From contig CAVWRA010000011.1 of assembly GCA_963757265.1 (NCBI GenBank), positions 310,001-374,000 of the forward strand: a stretch of 64,000 nucleotides of DNA. The letters run 5' to 3'. Positions 7,544-15,916 of this stretch are shown one piece after another. Origin of the DNA: CAIVVT01 sp963757265 (GTDB taxonomy: Bacteria; Acidobacteriota; Terriglobia; Bryobacterales; Bryobacteraceae). Under the pieces are notes generated by a model. It searched no databases and was not told the DNA's origin. It saw only the letters and a list, made by a program, of their open reading frames with translations. Position numbers and translations under genes: made by a program. Numbering within the stretch: position 1 is the first letter of the stretch; every line of letters begins with the position of its first letter.

Positions 7544-8120
7544 GACGGGCGTGGCGCCGCGAAGTGTCTCGTCGGCGCGGCGGGTGGCGGCCGTGATCCG
7601 CGATTGTCTGCGGGAGGGGCGCCGGGTGGAGATCGAGCGGCTGGGCGAGTTCCGGCCGGTGCGCGGCGGCGGCTTCCGATTCGTGCCGGAGCAGCGGCCG
7701 AGCGTGTTCCTGGCGTACGTCGGCGAGGACGCGGACAAAGTGGAGCGGTTGAGCGTGGTTCTCGAGCGGGCGGGTTACGACGCGTGGATGGACCGGCGCA
7801 AGCTGCTGCCAGGGCAGAACTGGCCGCGGGCGATCGAGCGCGCCATCGAAAGCTCGGATTTTTTCGTGGCATGCCTCTCACGGCATGCGGTGAACAAGCG
7901 GAGCTGCTTTCAGGGCGAGATGCGGTTCGCGCTGGACTGCGCGCGGCGGGTGCCGTTCGACCAGGTGTACTTCGTGCCGGCGCGGCTGGAGAATTGCACC
8001 GTGCCGCTGCGCATCGAGCAGCAGTTGGAAGTGATTGACCTGTTTCCCGACCTGGAGCGCTCGGCCAAAAGGCTGATCCAGCTCATCGGCACGGAGATGC
8101 GGCGGCGGCGCGCGGCGTGA
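7515..8120 (+). CDS. HU/IHF-like segment fused to a TIR domain
   Basis: 201 residues. Residues 21-60 (IRDCLREGRRVEIERLGEFRP) resemble the helix 2 and beta strands of HU/IHF proteins. Residues 62-165 form a TIR domain: PSVFLAYVGEDADKV (strand A with box 1), WMDRRKLLPGQNW (loop BB), SSDFFVACLSRHAV (strand D), and FQGEM with Glu135 at the place of the catalytic glutamate of NAD-hydrolysing TIR domains. The sequence LLPGQNW followed by S-x-x-x-V-x-K-x-x-x-x-Q-x-E is typical of bacterial TIR_2 proteins. TIR domains cleave NAD or make signal nucleotides in defence systems, or act as scaffolds; which applies is not shown. AGAAAGGGG precedes the ATG. Confidence 0.78.
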   Translation: MAARSRAGGETGVAPRSVSSARRVAAVIRDCLREGRRVEIERLGEFRPVRGGGFRFVPEQRPSVFLAYVGEDADKVERLSVVLERAGYDAWMDRRKLLPGQNWPRAIERAIESSDFFVACLSRHAVNKRSCFQGEMRFALDCARRVPFDQVYFVPARLENCTVPLRIEQQLEVIDLFPDLERSAKRLIQLIGTEMRRRRAA

Positions 8121-8234
8121 GGGGCTGGAACCTCTGTTCAGACGAGGTTTGACACTGGCCCGGAGCGCGCGCACGCTCAGAACCTAAGGCACTGCCCAGT
8201 GAATCCCAGCAGCAGGCGCAAGCCTCGATAGGCC

Positions 8235-9587
8235 TTACGGCCTGACGAAGAACGGTATATTGGCTGTCGCCGCATTGCCCTGGCCGTCCAGGGCAAAGAC
8301 GAAGACGCGGTATGCGCCTTCCTGTTGCGGGGCCGCGAACACGATCTCGCGTTGGCCCGTCTTCCGGATCAGCCCGGGCATCGGCTGTGAGCGTTTTTCG
8401 CCCATGCCGGCGTAGCCCGCGCGCGCCACTTCGGGCACGATCTCCCAGCGGAGGGTGACAGGATCGCCGTCCGGGTCGCTTACCTTCAGGGTCGCGGTGT
8501 GCCGATCTCCAGGCTTCAGATAGATATTGGCGGCGGCGAGCTTGCCGTCAATGGCCAGTTGCTCGATGCGCGGGGCCCGGTTCGCGGGCCAATGGCCCGT
8601 CCAGACGTATTGCATCACGTTGACGGCCTCGGTGCGCTCGCCCGATTCGAGGAACATGCCGTACCAGGTGTGGGTCCTTTCAAAGCGCCACAGCCAGATG
8701 AAAACGTAAGACCCCAGGCATCGCTCGGAGTCTTTCAGCATGACGTTCTGGTAGTTCTCCAAAACGAGCTGGGCCTTCTCGGTGCTGGTCTCTTCGATGG
8801 CCGCCTTCCAATCGGTCCGCGGGACCGCCCAGTCTGCGGTCGGTCCCCATTCCGTCACCACGTAGGGCTTGTTCCAAGCGTTGGCGCGAATGTTGGCGGG
8901 GACTTTTTGCATTTCGTTGTAGTTGTTGACGCCGAGCAGGTCGAGGTCCGGGGCGCGCCGTTCGATCTCCTGGATGTTGCCATAGTCGACCCAATCATCG
9001 CCGACCACGGTGAGGGCGGGATGGTTGGGATCCACCTCGTGGATCATTTTCGCGACATCGTTTACGGCGTTCCAGACGTTGCGGTCTTTGTAGCCGACCT
9101 CGAGTTCGTTGCCGATGGCCCACATCAGCACGGCGGGGTGGTCCTTAACCTGCATGACCAGTTTCTTGATCTGGTCGAACTGCCGGCGCACGGCCACCGG
9201 GTCGCTGTAGTCAAACTTGCTGGCCAGTTCCATGCGCATGGGGAGATTGAACAGAACGGTCATGCCGAGGCGCTGGGCTTCGTCCAAAAGGCGCGTGCCG
9301 CTGGCGCGAATGGAGTTGGCGCCGCGGGCCTTGAGTTCCTTGAGCGGAAACTGGCCGTTCGGGTCGCCCCCATAAACGGAGCCCTTGATGAAATACGGCT
9401 GGCCGCCGCGGTACAGGCGGAAGGAGCCGTTTTCCTTGCGGATCTCGACTTTCACCGGGCCCGCGGTCGCCGCCGGCGCGCTTTCCTGCGCGCCCGGCGA
9501 TTGCGCGGTTGCGCCTGCCAGGCACGCGAACAGCAGCAGGATCGCACCCGATCCGCAGTTACGATTCCGGCCTACGCGTTTTCTCAT
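8235..9587 (-). CDS. Secreted glycoside hydrolase, GH2 catalytic-domain-like
   Basis: 450 residues with a signal peptide (ILLLFACLAGATA, cleavage near residue 28). A beta sheet region is followed by a TIM barrel typical of GH2-clan enzymes. The acid/base Glu161 lies in WAIGNELE and the probable nucleophile Glu246 in VVTEWGP. The sequence FIKGSVYGGDP resembles the substrate-side strand of beta-glucuronidase/beta-mannosidase relatives. After about residue 340 is an immunoglobulin-like domain (KVSDPDGDPVTLRWEI). The protein should cleave a beta-linked glycoside outside the cytoplasm. The specificity is not evident. It follows the TPR gene on the same strand by 68 bp. Confidence 0.8.
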   Translation of the reverse strand: MRKRVGRNRNCGSGAILLLFACLAGATAQSPGAQESAPAATAGPVKVEIRKENGSFRLYRGGQPYFIKGSVYGGDPNGQFPLKELKARGANSIRASGTRLLDEAQRLGMTVLFNLPMRMELASKFDYSDPVAVRRQFDQIKKLVMQVKDHPAVLMWAIGNELEVGYKDRNVWNAVNDVAKMIHEVDPNHPALTVVGDDWVDYGNIQEIERRAPDLDLLGVNNYNEMQKVPANIRANAWNKPYVVTEWGPTADWAVPRTDWKAAIEETSTEKAQLVLENYQNVMLKDSERCLGSYVFIWLWRFERTHTWYGMFLESGERTEAVNVMQYVWTGHWPANRAPRIEQLAIDGKLAAANIYLKPGDRHTATLKVSDPDGDPVTLRWEIVPEVARAGYAGMGEKRSQPMPGLIRKTGQREIVFAAPQQEGAYRVFVFALDGQGNAATANIPFFVRP

Positions 9588-9655
9588 GGTGCAACTCTAC
9601 CACCCGGCGCAGCGGCATCTCTGGCGCGCTGGCAGGGAATCGGCCCCGGCAAAGA

Positions 9656-10078
9656 TCAACCCAGTTTTTCGATGCGCTTCTTAATTTCGGCGGCGTTCTT
9701 GGCGTCGGGCGCGAGCTGGAGGTATTTCTGATAGGCGGCTTTGGCGCCCTTCTTGTCCCTCAACCGCTCGCGGACTTCACCCAAGCCGAGAAAGGCCTCG
9801 GCCGATTGGGGGTTGTATTTTGAGGCGTCGTCGAAGCGATTGAGCGCGGCCTTCAGGCTCCCCTTTTTGAGGTAGTAGTTGCCGACCTTGACTTCCTTCT
9901 CGGCCTGGATCGGATTGAAGTCGTAGACCTTGGGCTTGGAGGAGGCGTTCTCCTCTTCGGGTTCGACGACCGGCTCCTCAGCGGCCGGTTTTTCGGGCGG
10001 AGGCGGCGGCACCTCCGACGGTTTCTGCGCGAAGGCGAACAACGAGGCCAGAAGAGCGGCCAGAAACACACGTGTCAC
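9656..10078 (-). CDS. Secreted TPR repeat protein
   Basis: About 140 residues. A hydrophobic signal segment (VFLAALLASLFAFA) is followed by a Pro/Glu-rich linker (PPPPPEKP, EEPVVEPEEE) and then two TPR units (YYLKKGSLKAALNRFDDASKYNP and the next, roughly residues 68-135). TPR proteins mediate protein contacts, here probably in the periplasm. The start is uncertain: GTG at 10078 or 10069, or TTG at 10084, none with a good ribosome binding site. It is divergent from uvrC with only about 50 bp between the likely starts. Confidence 0.7.
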   Translation of the reverse strand: MTRVFLAALLASLFAFAQKPSEVPPPPPEKPAAEEPVVEPEEENASSKPKVYDFNPIQAEKEVKVGNYYLKKGSLKAALNRFDDASKYNPQSAEAFLGLGEVRERLRDKKGAKAAYQKYLQLAPDAKNAAEIKKRIEKLG

Positions 10079-10128
10079 AATCAAATTATAGGGCGCGTGA
10101 GCGCAGGCAAATTAGAAGGCGCGAGGGC

Positions 10129-11964
10129 GTGCGCGAATCGGCAGTCGAACAGCTCCGCAACAAGGCTTCGCAACTACCCATCGGGCCGGGCGTGTATCTC
10201 TACAAAGACGCCGCCGGCACGGTGCTGTACGTTGGCAAGGCCAAAAGCCTGCGGGCGCGCGTGCGCAGCTATTTCAATGAAGACCGGCTGGCCGAGGCCA
10301 AGACCGGCGGGCTGATCCGCGAGGCCGCCGATCTGGACTACATCCTGCTGGACAACGAGAAGGAAGCGCTGGCGCTCGAGAACAACCTGATCAAACAGTA
10401 CCGGCCGCGTTTTAACGTGCTGCTCAGAGACGACAAGACGTATCCGTACGTCAAGCTGACGGGGGAGCGCTGGCCGCGGGTGTACGTAACGCGGCGGCTG
10501 AAGAAAGACGGGGCGACGTATTACGGTCCGTACTTCCCCGGCAACCTGGCTTACCGGCTGGTGCATTTCATCCATCGGCACTTCAAAATCCCGTCGTGCC
10601 AGGTGGACCTGACGCGCACACATCCGCAGCCGTGCCTGGAGTACCACATCCACCGCTGTCTGGGGCCTTGCGTCCAGGGACTGACAACGCAGGGCGCGTA
10701 CGACGAGCAGGTGCACAATGTGCGGCTGTTTCTGGAGGGACGGGTGCACGATCTGGCGGACGAGCTGCGCCAGCGCATGGAGGACGCTTCGGAGAAGACG
10801 CGGTTTGAAGAGGCGGCAGCACTGCGGGACCTGCTGCACACGGTGGAGGAGTTGGATGAGAAGCAGAAGATGGCCGCGGCGTCGGGCGACGACACCGACA
10901 TTTACGGCTATTACGCCGAGCCGCCGCAGATCGCGGTGAACCTGTTCCATCTGCGCAATGGGCGGATTGTTGACCGGCGCGAGTTCTTCTGGGAGGATCT
11001 GGAGCCGTTCGAGCCGGACGAGTTTTTCACCACGCTGCTGATGCAGGTGTACGCCGAAGGGCAGCCGGCGCCGGCGATTATCCATGTGCCGGTGGAACTG
11101 GAGGACGGCGCGCTGCTGGAGGAATTGCTGACTGAGAAGCGCGGCCGGAAGGTGGAGATCCACACGCCGCAGCGCGGGCAGAAGAAGGCGCTGCTGGAGC
11201 TGGTGGGGGCGAATGCGCGGCAGAGCTTCGAACAGCGGTTCCGCGTTCTCAAGCCCAGCTCACAGGCGATCGCGGGGGCACTGGAGGAAGCGCTGGGGCT
11301 GCCCGATCCGCCGCGGCGAATCGAGTGTTTCGATATTTCGCACATCCAGGGGACGGACAAAGTGGCCAGCCTGGTGGTGTGGGAACAGGGGCGGATGAAG
11401 AAGTCCGAGTACCGCAAGTACATCATCCGCACGGTGGAGGGGAGCGACGATTTCGCCTCGATGCGCGAGGTGGTCACGCGGCGCTACGCGCGGCTGAAGC
11501 AAGAGGGCCGGCCGATGCCGGGGCTGGTGCTGATCGACGGCGGGATCGGGCAACTGCACGCCGCCGCGGCTGCTCTGGAGGAGCTGGGCATTCTCAACCA
11601 GCCGCTGGCATCGATCGCGAAAAAAGAGGAGCTGCTGTACGTGGCCGGGCAGGAGGACGAGCCGGTGGTGCTGGACCGGCGCTCGCCGGTGCTGCACCTG
11701 ATCCAGACGATCCGCGACGAGGCGCACCGGTTCGCGGTGACGTTCCATCGCAGCCGACGTGACGCGCAGCGGCTGACGACGGAGCTGACCGAAATCCGCG
11801 GCGTGGGGCCGAGGACGGCGCAGAAGCTGCTGACGGCGCTGGGGAGCGTGGCGGCGGTACGGACGGCAAGTGAAGACGCGCTGGCGGCACAGGTCGGCAA
11901 AGCGGCCGCGGCGAAGATCCGTGCGGCGCTGGAAGCAGCGGATGCGGAGCGCGCGTCCAAGTAG
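10129..11964 (+). CDS. uvrC: Excinuclease ABC subunit C
   Basis: 611 residues from the GTG at 10129, chosen because UvrC normally begins a few residues before the GIY-YIG domain; an earlier GTG at 10072 would run into the TPR gene. The GIY-YIG nuclease (GVYLYKDAAG, LYVGKAKSLRARVRSYF) is at the N terminus. A UvrB-binding UVR motif (EKTRFEEAAALRDLL) lies around residues 225-240. The RNase H-like 5' incision domain (CFDISHIQGT) and a C-terminal helix-hairpin-helix (IRGVGPRTAQKLL) complete the protein. UvrC makes both cuts in nucleotide excision repair. The domain order and length are normal. Confidence 0.96.
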   Translation: MRESAVEQLRNKASQLPIGPGVYLYKDAAGTVLYVGKAKSLRARVRSYFNEDRLAEAKTGGLIREAADLDYILLDNEKEALALENNLIKQYRPRFNVLLRDDKTYPYVKLTGERWPRVYVTRRLKKDGATYYGPYFPGNLAYRLVHFIHRHFKIPSCQVDLTRTHPQPCLEYHIHRCLGPCVQGLTTQGAYDEQVHNVRLFLEGRVHDLADELRQRMEDASEKTRFEEAAALRDLLHTVEELDEKQKMAAASGDDTDIYGYYAEPPQIAVNLFHLRNGRIVDRREFFWEDLEPFEPDEFFTTLLMQVYAEGQPAPAIIHVPVELEDGALLEELLTEKRGRKVEIHTPQRGQKKALLELVGANARQSFEQRFRVLKPSSQAIAGALEEALGLPDPPRRIECFDISHIQGTDKVASLVVWEQGRMKKSEYRKYIIRTVEGSDDFASMREVVTRRYARLKQEGRPMPGLVLIDGGIGQLHAAAAALEELGILNQPLASIAKKEELLYVAGQEDEPVVLDRRSPVLHLIQTIRDEAHRFAVTFHRSRRDAQRLTTELTEIRGVGPRTAQKLLTALGSVAAVRTASEDALAAQVGKAAAAKIRAALEAADAERASK

Positions 11965-11969
11965 ATCGG

Positions 11970-12923
11970 TCAGGGTTGCAGCGGCGGCGGTGCGGGAGCG
12001 ATCTCCGGAGCAGGGTGGAAGGCGGGGCGGCGTTTGATCAGCAACCAAATGAGGACCGCGCTGAACGGCACTCCGACGAGGCTGCCGATCATTGAGGGGA
12101 ACTGCGAGACGGAGCTGTAGCGCAATTCAGGCGAGAGGACAGCCAGGGAGGCGGCGACGCGTGACGCGGCGCCGGGCAGCAGGGCGAACAGCAGGCTGTT
12201 CAGGGCGCCGAGGGCGAAAAAGGCGATCGAGAGCACGCGGCTGAGCGGCCGCAGCCGCAACAGTCCCCAGCCCAGCCATAATTCGAAAATGCAGATGCCG
12301 GCGTAGATAAGACGGGCCGCCCATCCCGACACGATCCAGCCGGCCAGCGCGACTGGAAGGGGCAGGAAGGCGAAGACGCCGCACAGCGCGCTTCCGGCCA
12401 GCATGAACCCGGCGATCATGGTGACGCTGAAGGGCCGGCCGCCGGGTGGTTGGGCGGGGCCGGAGCCGGAGCCGGAGAACTGTGCCTTCACGCCGGAGGT
12501 ATTGAAAAAGTAGAGCCAGAAGCCGCCGATGAGAGCCAACAAGGCATAGAAGCCGGCAATGCCCACCTGGACTCCCCGCATGAGATCCGGAGAGACGCCA
12601 GGCGTCTGCGGCAGTGGAACGAACATCACCCCCAGCGCCGACGTGGCGCCGACGAAGGTCAGGAGCACGCTGAAAGCGAGGATGGACCAACGGGCCCAGG
12701 CGCCTAAGCGGAGCAGGCCCACGGCCGTGGCGATGCCCCAGGCGGAGAGCGCGAACAGCACGATCCCGCCGATGAATATGCTGACGCGCACGAGCCCGGT
12801 CATCCCGGCCGCGTTGGGGCGCAGAAGGAGGGTCACGGTCAGCAACAGGACCATCAGCAGCAGAATGATGCTGCCGAGGATGGTAGCGATGGCCGTGAGG
12901 GTTACACCGATCGAACGCTGCAT
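11970..12923 (-). CDS. Multi-pass membrane protein, unknown function
   Basis: 317 residues from the ATG at 12923. About eight hydrophobic helices are visible, arranged as four near the N terminus, then a Gly/Ser-rich loop (SGSGSGPAQPPGG), then four more with a WLGWGLLRLRPLSR sequence in the second half. A Pro-rich C-terminal tail (PAPEIAPAPPP) follows. I recognise no transporter or enzyme motif. It ends 5 bp from the convergent uvrC stop. The two halves look loosely similar in layout, hinting at a duplicated four-helix unit, but identity is low. Confidence 0.65.
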   Translation of the reverse strand: MQRSIGVTLTAIATILGSIILLLMVLLLTVTLLLRPNAAGMTGLVRVSIFIGGIVLFALSAWGIATAVGLLRLGAWARWSILAFSVLLTFVGATSALGVMFVPLPQTPGVSPDLMRGVQVGIAGFYALLALIGGFWLYFFNTSGVKAQFSGSGSGPAQPPGGRPFSVTMIAGFMLAGSALCGVFAFLPLPVALAGWIVSGWAARLIYAGICIFELWLGWGLLRLRPLSRVLSIAFFALGALNSLLFALLPGAASRVAASLAVLSPELRYSSVSQFPSMIGSLVGVPFSAVLIWLLIKRRPAFHPAPEIAPAPPPLQP

Positions 12924-12981
12924 GCAGGCACCGTGAATTGCGAATGATTGTACCAGAAGGCCAGACTCATCACGCGCCGGC

Positions 12982-13722
12982 TCAGCGGCCGATAGCGAGG
13001 CGATGGGCCAGTGAGTGGGGCAGGCCGGCGGCCACAATGCGGCGCTGGGCGGAGTCGATGTCATAGGCGACGCGGCGGTAGGTCAGAGAGGCCGCAGCGG
13101 CGTCCCAGATGGCGTAGGCGGCGCGCGGGTCGTAGTCGCGGGGCTGGCCGACGGAGCCGGGATTGATCAAAAAGAGCGAGTCCGGGTCGAGTTCCACGAC
13201 ACACTCCTGTTCTTCCGGCGCAGGAACAGGCAGGAGCCGGATACTGCCCGGCTGCCACTGCCATCCGCCCTGGACGTGGGTGTGGCCGAGGAAGCACAGG
13301 CGGCGCTGCAGCAGTTGATCGATTCCGCGCAGGTCGGTGGCGTATTCCAGGTAGGCGTCCTCATCGTCGGGTGAACCGTGGACCAGGCCGAAGTCGTCGC
13401 GCCAGAGGGGCCCGGGAGGCAGCGCGCGCAGCCAGGCGAGGTCATCCTCGCCCAGCGCCTGGGCGCACCAGGCGGCTGCGGCCCGGGCCGACGGCGTGAA
13501 GGACGCCCTTACGCCCGGCTCCCAGGCGGCGCGGTCATGATTGCCGCGGACAATGCTGGCGCTCGAGCGCTGCATCCAGACGATCACCTCGTGCGGGCTG
13601 GCGCCATAGCCCACGATGTCGCCGCAACAAACGACCTCGTCATAGCGGCCGCGGGCGTCGTTTGAGACGGCCTCGAGCGCTTCGAGGTTGCCGTGGATGT
13701 CGCTCAGGATCAGGCGGCGCAT
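12982..13722 (-). CDS. Metallophosphoesterase (YfcE/DevT-like)
   Basis: 246 residues. The calcineurin-like metal centre is complete: SDIHGN (residues 7-12), CGDIVGYG, VRGNHDR, and the late LVHGSPDD and GHTHVQG. This arrangement matches cytoplasmic bacterial phosphodiesterases and phosphoprotein phosphatases of the COG0639/0622 type. No signal peptide or membrane segment is present. The gene overlaps the preceding metallophosphoesterase by 13 bp, so the two are coupled. The substrate is not deducible. Confidence 0.85.
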   Translation of the reverse strand: MRRLILSDIHGNLEALEAVSNDARGRYDEVVCCGDIVGYGASPHEVIVWMQRSSASIVRGNHDRAAWEPGVRASFTPSARAAAAWCAQALGEDDLAWLRALPPGPLWRDDFGLVHGSPDDEDAYLEYATDLRGIDQLLQRRLCFLGHTHVQGGWQWQPGSIRLLPVPAPEEQECVVELDPDSLFLINPGSVGQPRDYDPRAAYAIWDAAAASLTYRRVAYDIDSAQRRIVAAGLPHSLAHRLAIGR

Positions 13723-14882
13723 AGGCGGATCAGTGTGACCTCCGGCGGCGCGCCCAGGCGCACGGGCGCGCCCACGGTTCCCAGGCCGCAGCTGACGTAG
13801 AGCTGGCTGCCGTTCTTCCGGTAATGCCCCTGAATGTATGGCGTGTAGAGGCGCACGAAGGTCAGGTTGTCGAAACCGAGCGGCATATCGACCTGGCCGC
13901 CGTGGGTGTGGCCGGAGACCATCAGGTCAAAACCCAGCTCAGCGGCACGATCGAAGACCAGGGGCGTGTGGCACAACAGCAGATTCGGTGCGTCCGGAGC
14001 GAGCAGTTCCTCGGCCCCGGCCAGCGGCTCATCCCCCATGTTCTGGTAATCCACGCCCGCCAGATTCAATCTGGCCGCGCCGAAACGCAGGTATTCGCTT
14101 GCGCCGCGCAGCACGTGAAACCCACGCCGGCGGGCCATTCGCGTGGCGGCAGTTTCAAGTCCGGCATATCTTTCGTGATTGCCGTGGCAGGCCCAGACGC
14201 CGGCCTCTCCGCGCAGGCTTTGGAGGATGTTCAGACAGCCCTCCAGGTCGTCGCCGCGGCGCGTGATCAGGTCGCCGGTGACCAGTGCGATGTGCGGGCG
14301 GGTCGAATTCGCCATCGCAACCGCGTATTCAAGATCGCGCCGGCCGAAGAACGGGCCGTAGTGGATGTCGGTGATCTGTGCCAGGCGGAGGCCGTTCAGG
14401 TCCGGATGCAGGCCGCGGATGGGGATGTCCACGTGTTTCAACGTGGGTTTCGAGCGCGCGATCAGCAGGCCCGCCCCGACCGCCACGGTAGGCGTCGCGG
14501 CGACGGCGGGGAGTGCCGTTTGCAGAAAAGCGCGACGGCTCACGCCCGCACCGGAGGGCGGTGCTGCGCGGGCCGCGGCCACCCCGCGCAGCCATAGCCA
14601 GAGGCCGCCGCTGAGCAGCAGCACCACCCACAGCAACGTGGCGGCGAGCATCCTGGAAAGGGTCGCGGAAGCGAGCAGCGCACGCGGTCCGAGAAACAGC
14701 AGCGGCGCGATCAGCAGCATGTAGAAGGTCAACGTGTAATAGAGCACCTGAAGTGCGCGCACGCGCAGCCGGCGCGCCTGGATGTAGGCCGTGCCGAGCA
14801 AGTGCCGGTACAGACGAAACTGCAGCGTTACAGCGGTCAGGACGATCAACGACGGCAGCAGATACTGGCGCAGCGCTTCCAT
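13710..14882 (-). CDS. Membrane-anchored metallophosphoesterase (YkuE-like)
   Basis: 390 residues. The ATG at 14882 is preferred over 14900 because GGAGAGGG lies 5-6 bp before it. Three to four transmembrane helices occupy the first 110 residues, then a Tat-like sequence (SRRAFLQTALPAVAA) precedes the phosphoesterase domain. Metal-binding motifs are QITDIHYGPF, VTGDLI, CHGNHERY, LLCHTP and VSGHTHGGQ. This domain order matches YkuE/YaeI-type enzymes, some of which hydrolyse lipid pyrophosphates such as UDP-diacylglucosamine. Here the catalytic part should face the periplasm. It overlaps the next phosphoesterase gene by 13 bp. Confidence 0.84.
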   Translation of the reverse strand: MEALRQYLLPSLIVLTAVTLQFRLYRHLLGTAYIQARRLRVRALQVLYYTLTFYMLLIAPLLFLGPRALLASATLSRMLAATLLWVVLLLSGGLWLWLRGVAAARAAPPSGAGVSRRAFLQTALPAVAATPTVAVGAGLLIARSKPTLKHVDIPIRGLHPDLNGLRLAQITDIHYGPFFGRRDLEYAVAMANSTRPHIALVTGDLITRRGDDLEGCLNILQSLRGEAGVWACHGNHERYAGLETAATRMARRRGFHVLRGASEYLRFGAARLNLAGVDYQNMGDEPLAGAEELLAPDAPNLLLCHTPLVFDRAAELGFDLMVSGHTHGGQVDMPLGFDNLTFVRLYTPYIQGHYRKNGSQLYVSCGLGTVGAPVRLGAPPEVTLIRLCAA

Positions 14883-14998
14883 GCGTTCCCTCTCCAGCAT
14901 CTCAGACTCCGCACGCGGCGCCGGGCGGGGCGCGCGAGCGTGGGTCCACTACACGCCGCCCGGAGCGTCTACGCCCTGCCGCCTCGTACAATGGCAGC

Positions 14999-15916
14999 AT
15001 GTCCCTCGTTGTCGTCGGTTCTCTCGCCTACGACGGCGTCGCCACGCCTGCGGGCCGGCACGACCGCATTCTGGGCGGCGCCTGCACCTACATCTCGCTG
15101 GCGGCGAGCTTCTTCACCGAGGTCCACATCGTCGGCATCGTGGGCGAGGATTTCGAGCAGGCGGATCTCGATTTCCTGGGCTCGCGCGGCATCGATCTCG
15201 AGGGTGTGGAGCGCGCCCCGGGCAAGACCTTCTACTGGCGCGGCGTCTACAGCGAAGACATGAACGACCGCGAGACGCTGCAGACCGACCTGAACGTTTT
15301 CGCCGGCTTCGATCCGCAGCTGCCGGCGTCGTACCGCGACCAGCCATACCTGATGCTGGGCAACATCCAGCCGGCGCTGCAGCGCAGCGTGCGAGCGCAG
15401 ATGAGGGCGCCGCGGCTGGCCGGCGGCGACACCATGAACTACTGGATCAACGACTATCGCGACGAGCTGCTGGCGACGCTGAAGCAGTGGGACTTTCTGT
15501 TGATCAATGACTCCGAGGCACGCCTGCTCTCGGGTCACAAGGAGCTGAAGCGCGCCGCCGCGGCCATCCGCGCAATGGGACCGCGGATCCTGGTGATCAA
15601 GCGCGGCGAGTATGGCGCGACGCTGTTTTACGACGGCGGCTACGCGAACATCCCCGGCGTTCTGCTCGACACGCTGAAGGATCCGACCGGCGCCGGCGAC
15701 GCTTTCGCGGGCGGCTTTATCGGCTATCTCGCCCGCCGCGGGGTAAGCCTCGCGGACGGCACGGCGGAGCCGCAGGAGCTAGCCCGGGCGGCCGTCTATG
15801 GTTGCATAATGGGTAGCTTCTGTTGCGAGGAGTTTGGCCCGGACCGTTTCCGGACGCTGACCCGTGATGACATCGAGGCGCGATTCAGCCACTACCGCCA
15901 GATCACCGCGTTTTGA
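14999..15916 (+). CDS. PfkB family carbohydrate kinase
   Basis: 305 residues. The N-terminal GSLAYDGV and the Gly-rich GGACTYISLAA match PfkB family substrate-side motifs, and DPTGAGDAFAGGFIGYLA near residue 225 is the C-terminal signature with the catalytic Asp. The family phosphorylates sugars or nucleosides with ATP. The nearby residues LINDSEARLLSG are also typical. The specificity is unclear; it lacks the full pattern of ribokinase or fructokinase. It starts the run kinase - membrane transferase - DapF-like - zinc-ribbon protein, in which each gene overlaps or nearly touches the next. Confidence 0.88.
   Translation: MSLVVVGSLAYDGVATPAGRHDRILGGACTYISLAASFFTEVHIVGIVGEDFEQADLDFLGSRGIDLEGVERAPGKTFYWRGVYSEDMNDRETLQTDLNVFAGFDPQLPASYRDQPYLMLGNIQPALQRSVRAQMRAPRLAGGDTMNYWINDYRDELLATLKQWDFLLINDSEARLLSGHKELKRAAAAIRAMGPRILVIKRGEYGATLFYDGGYANIPGVLLDTLKDPTGAGDAFAGGFIGYLARRGVSLADGTAEPQELARAAVYGCIMGSFCCEEFGPDRFRTLTRDDIEARFSHYRQITAF

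Noticed and set aside
10072..10128. Longer UvrC start at the GTG at 10072
   Set aside because: The added Arg-rich residues are not part of UvrC and the start would run into the divergent TPR gene.
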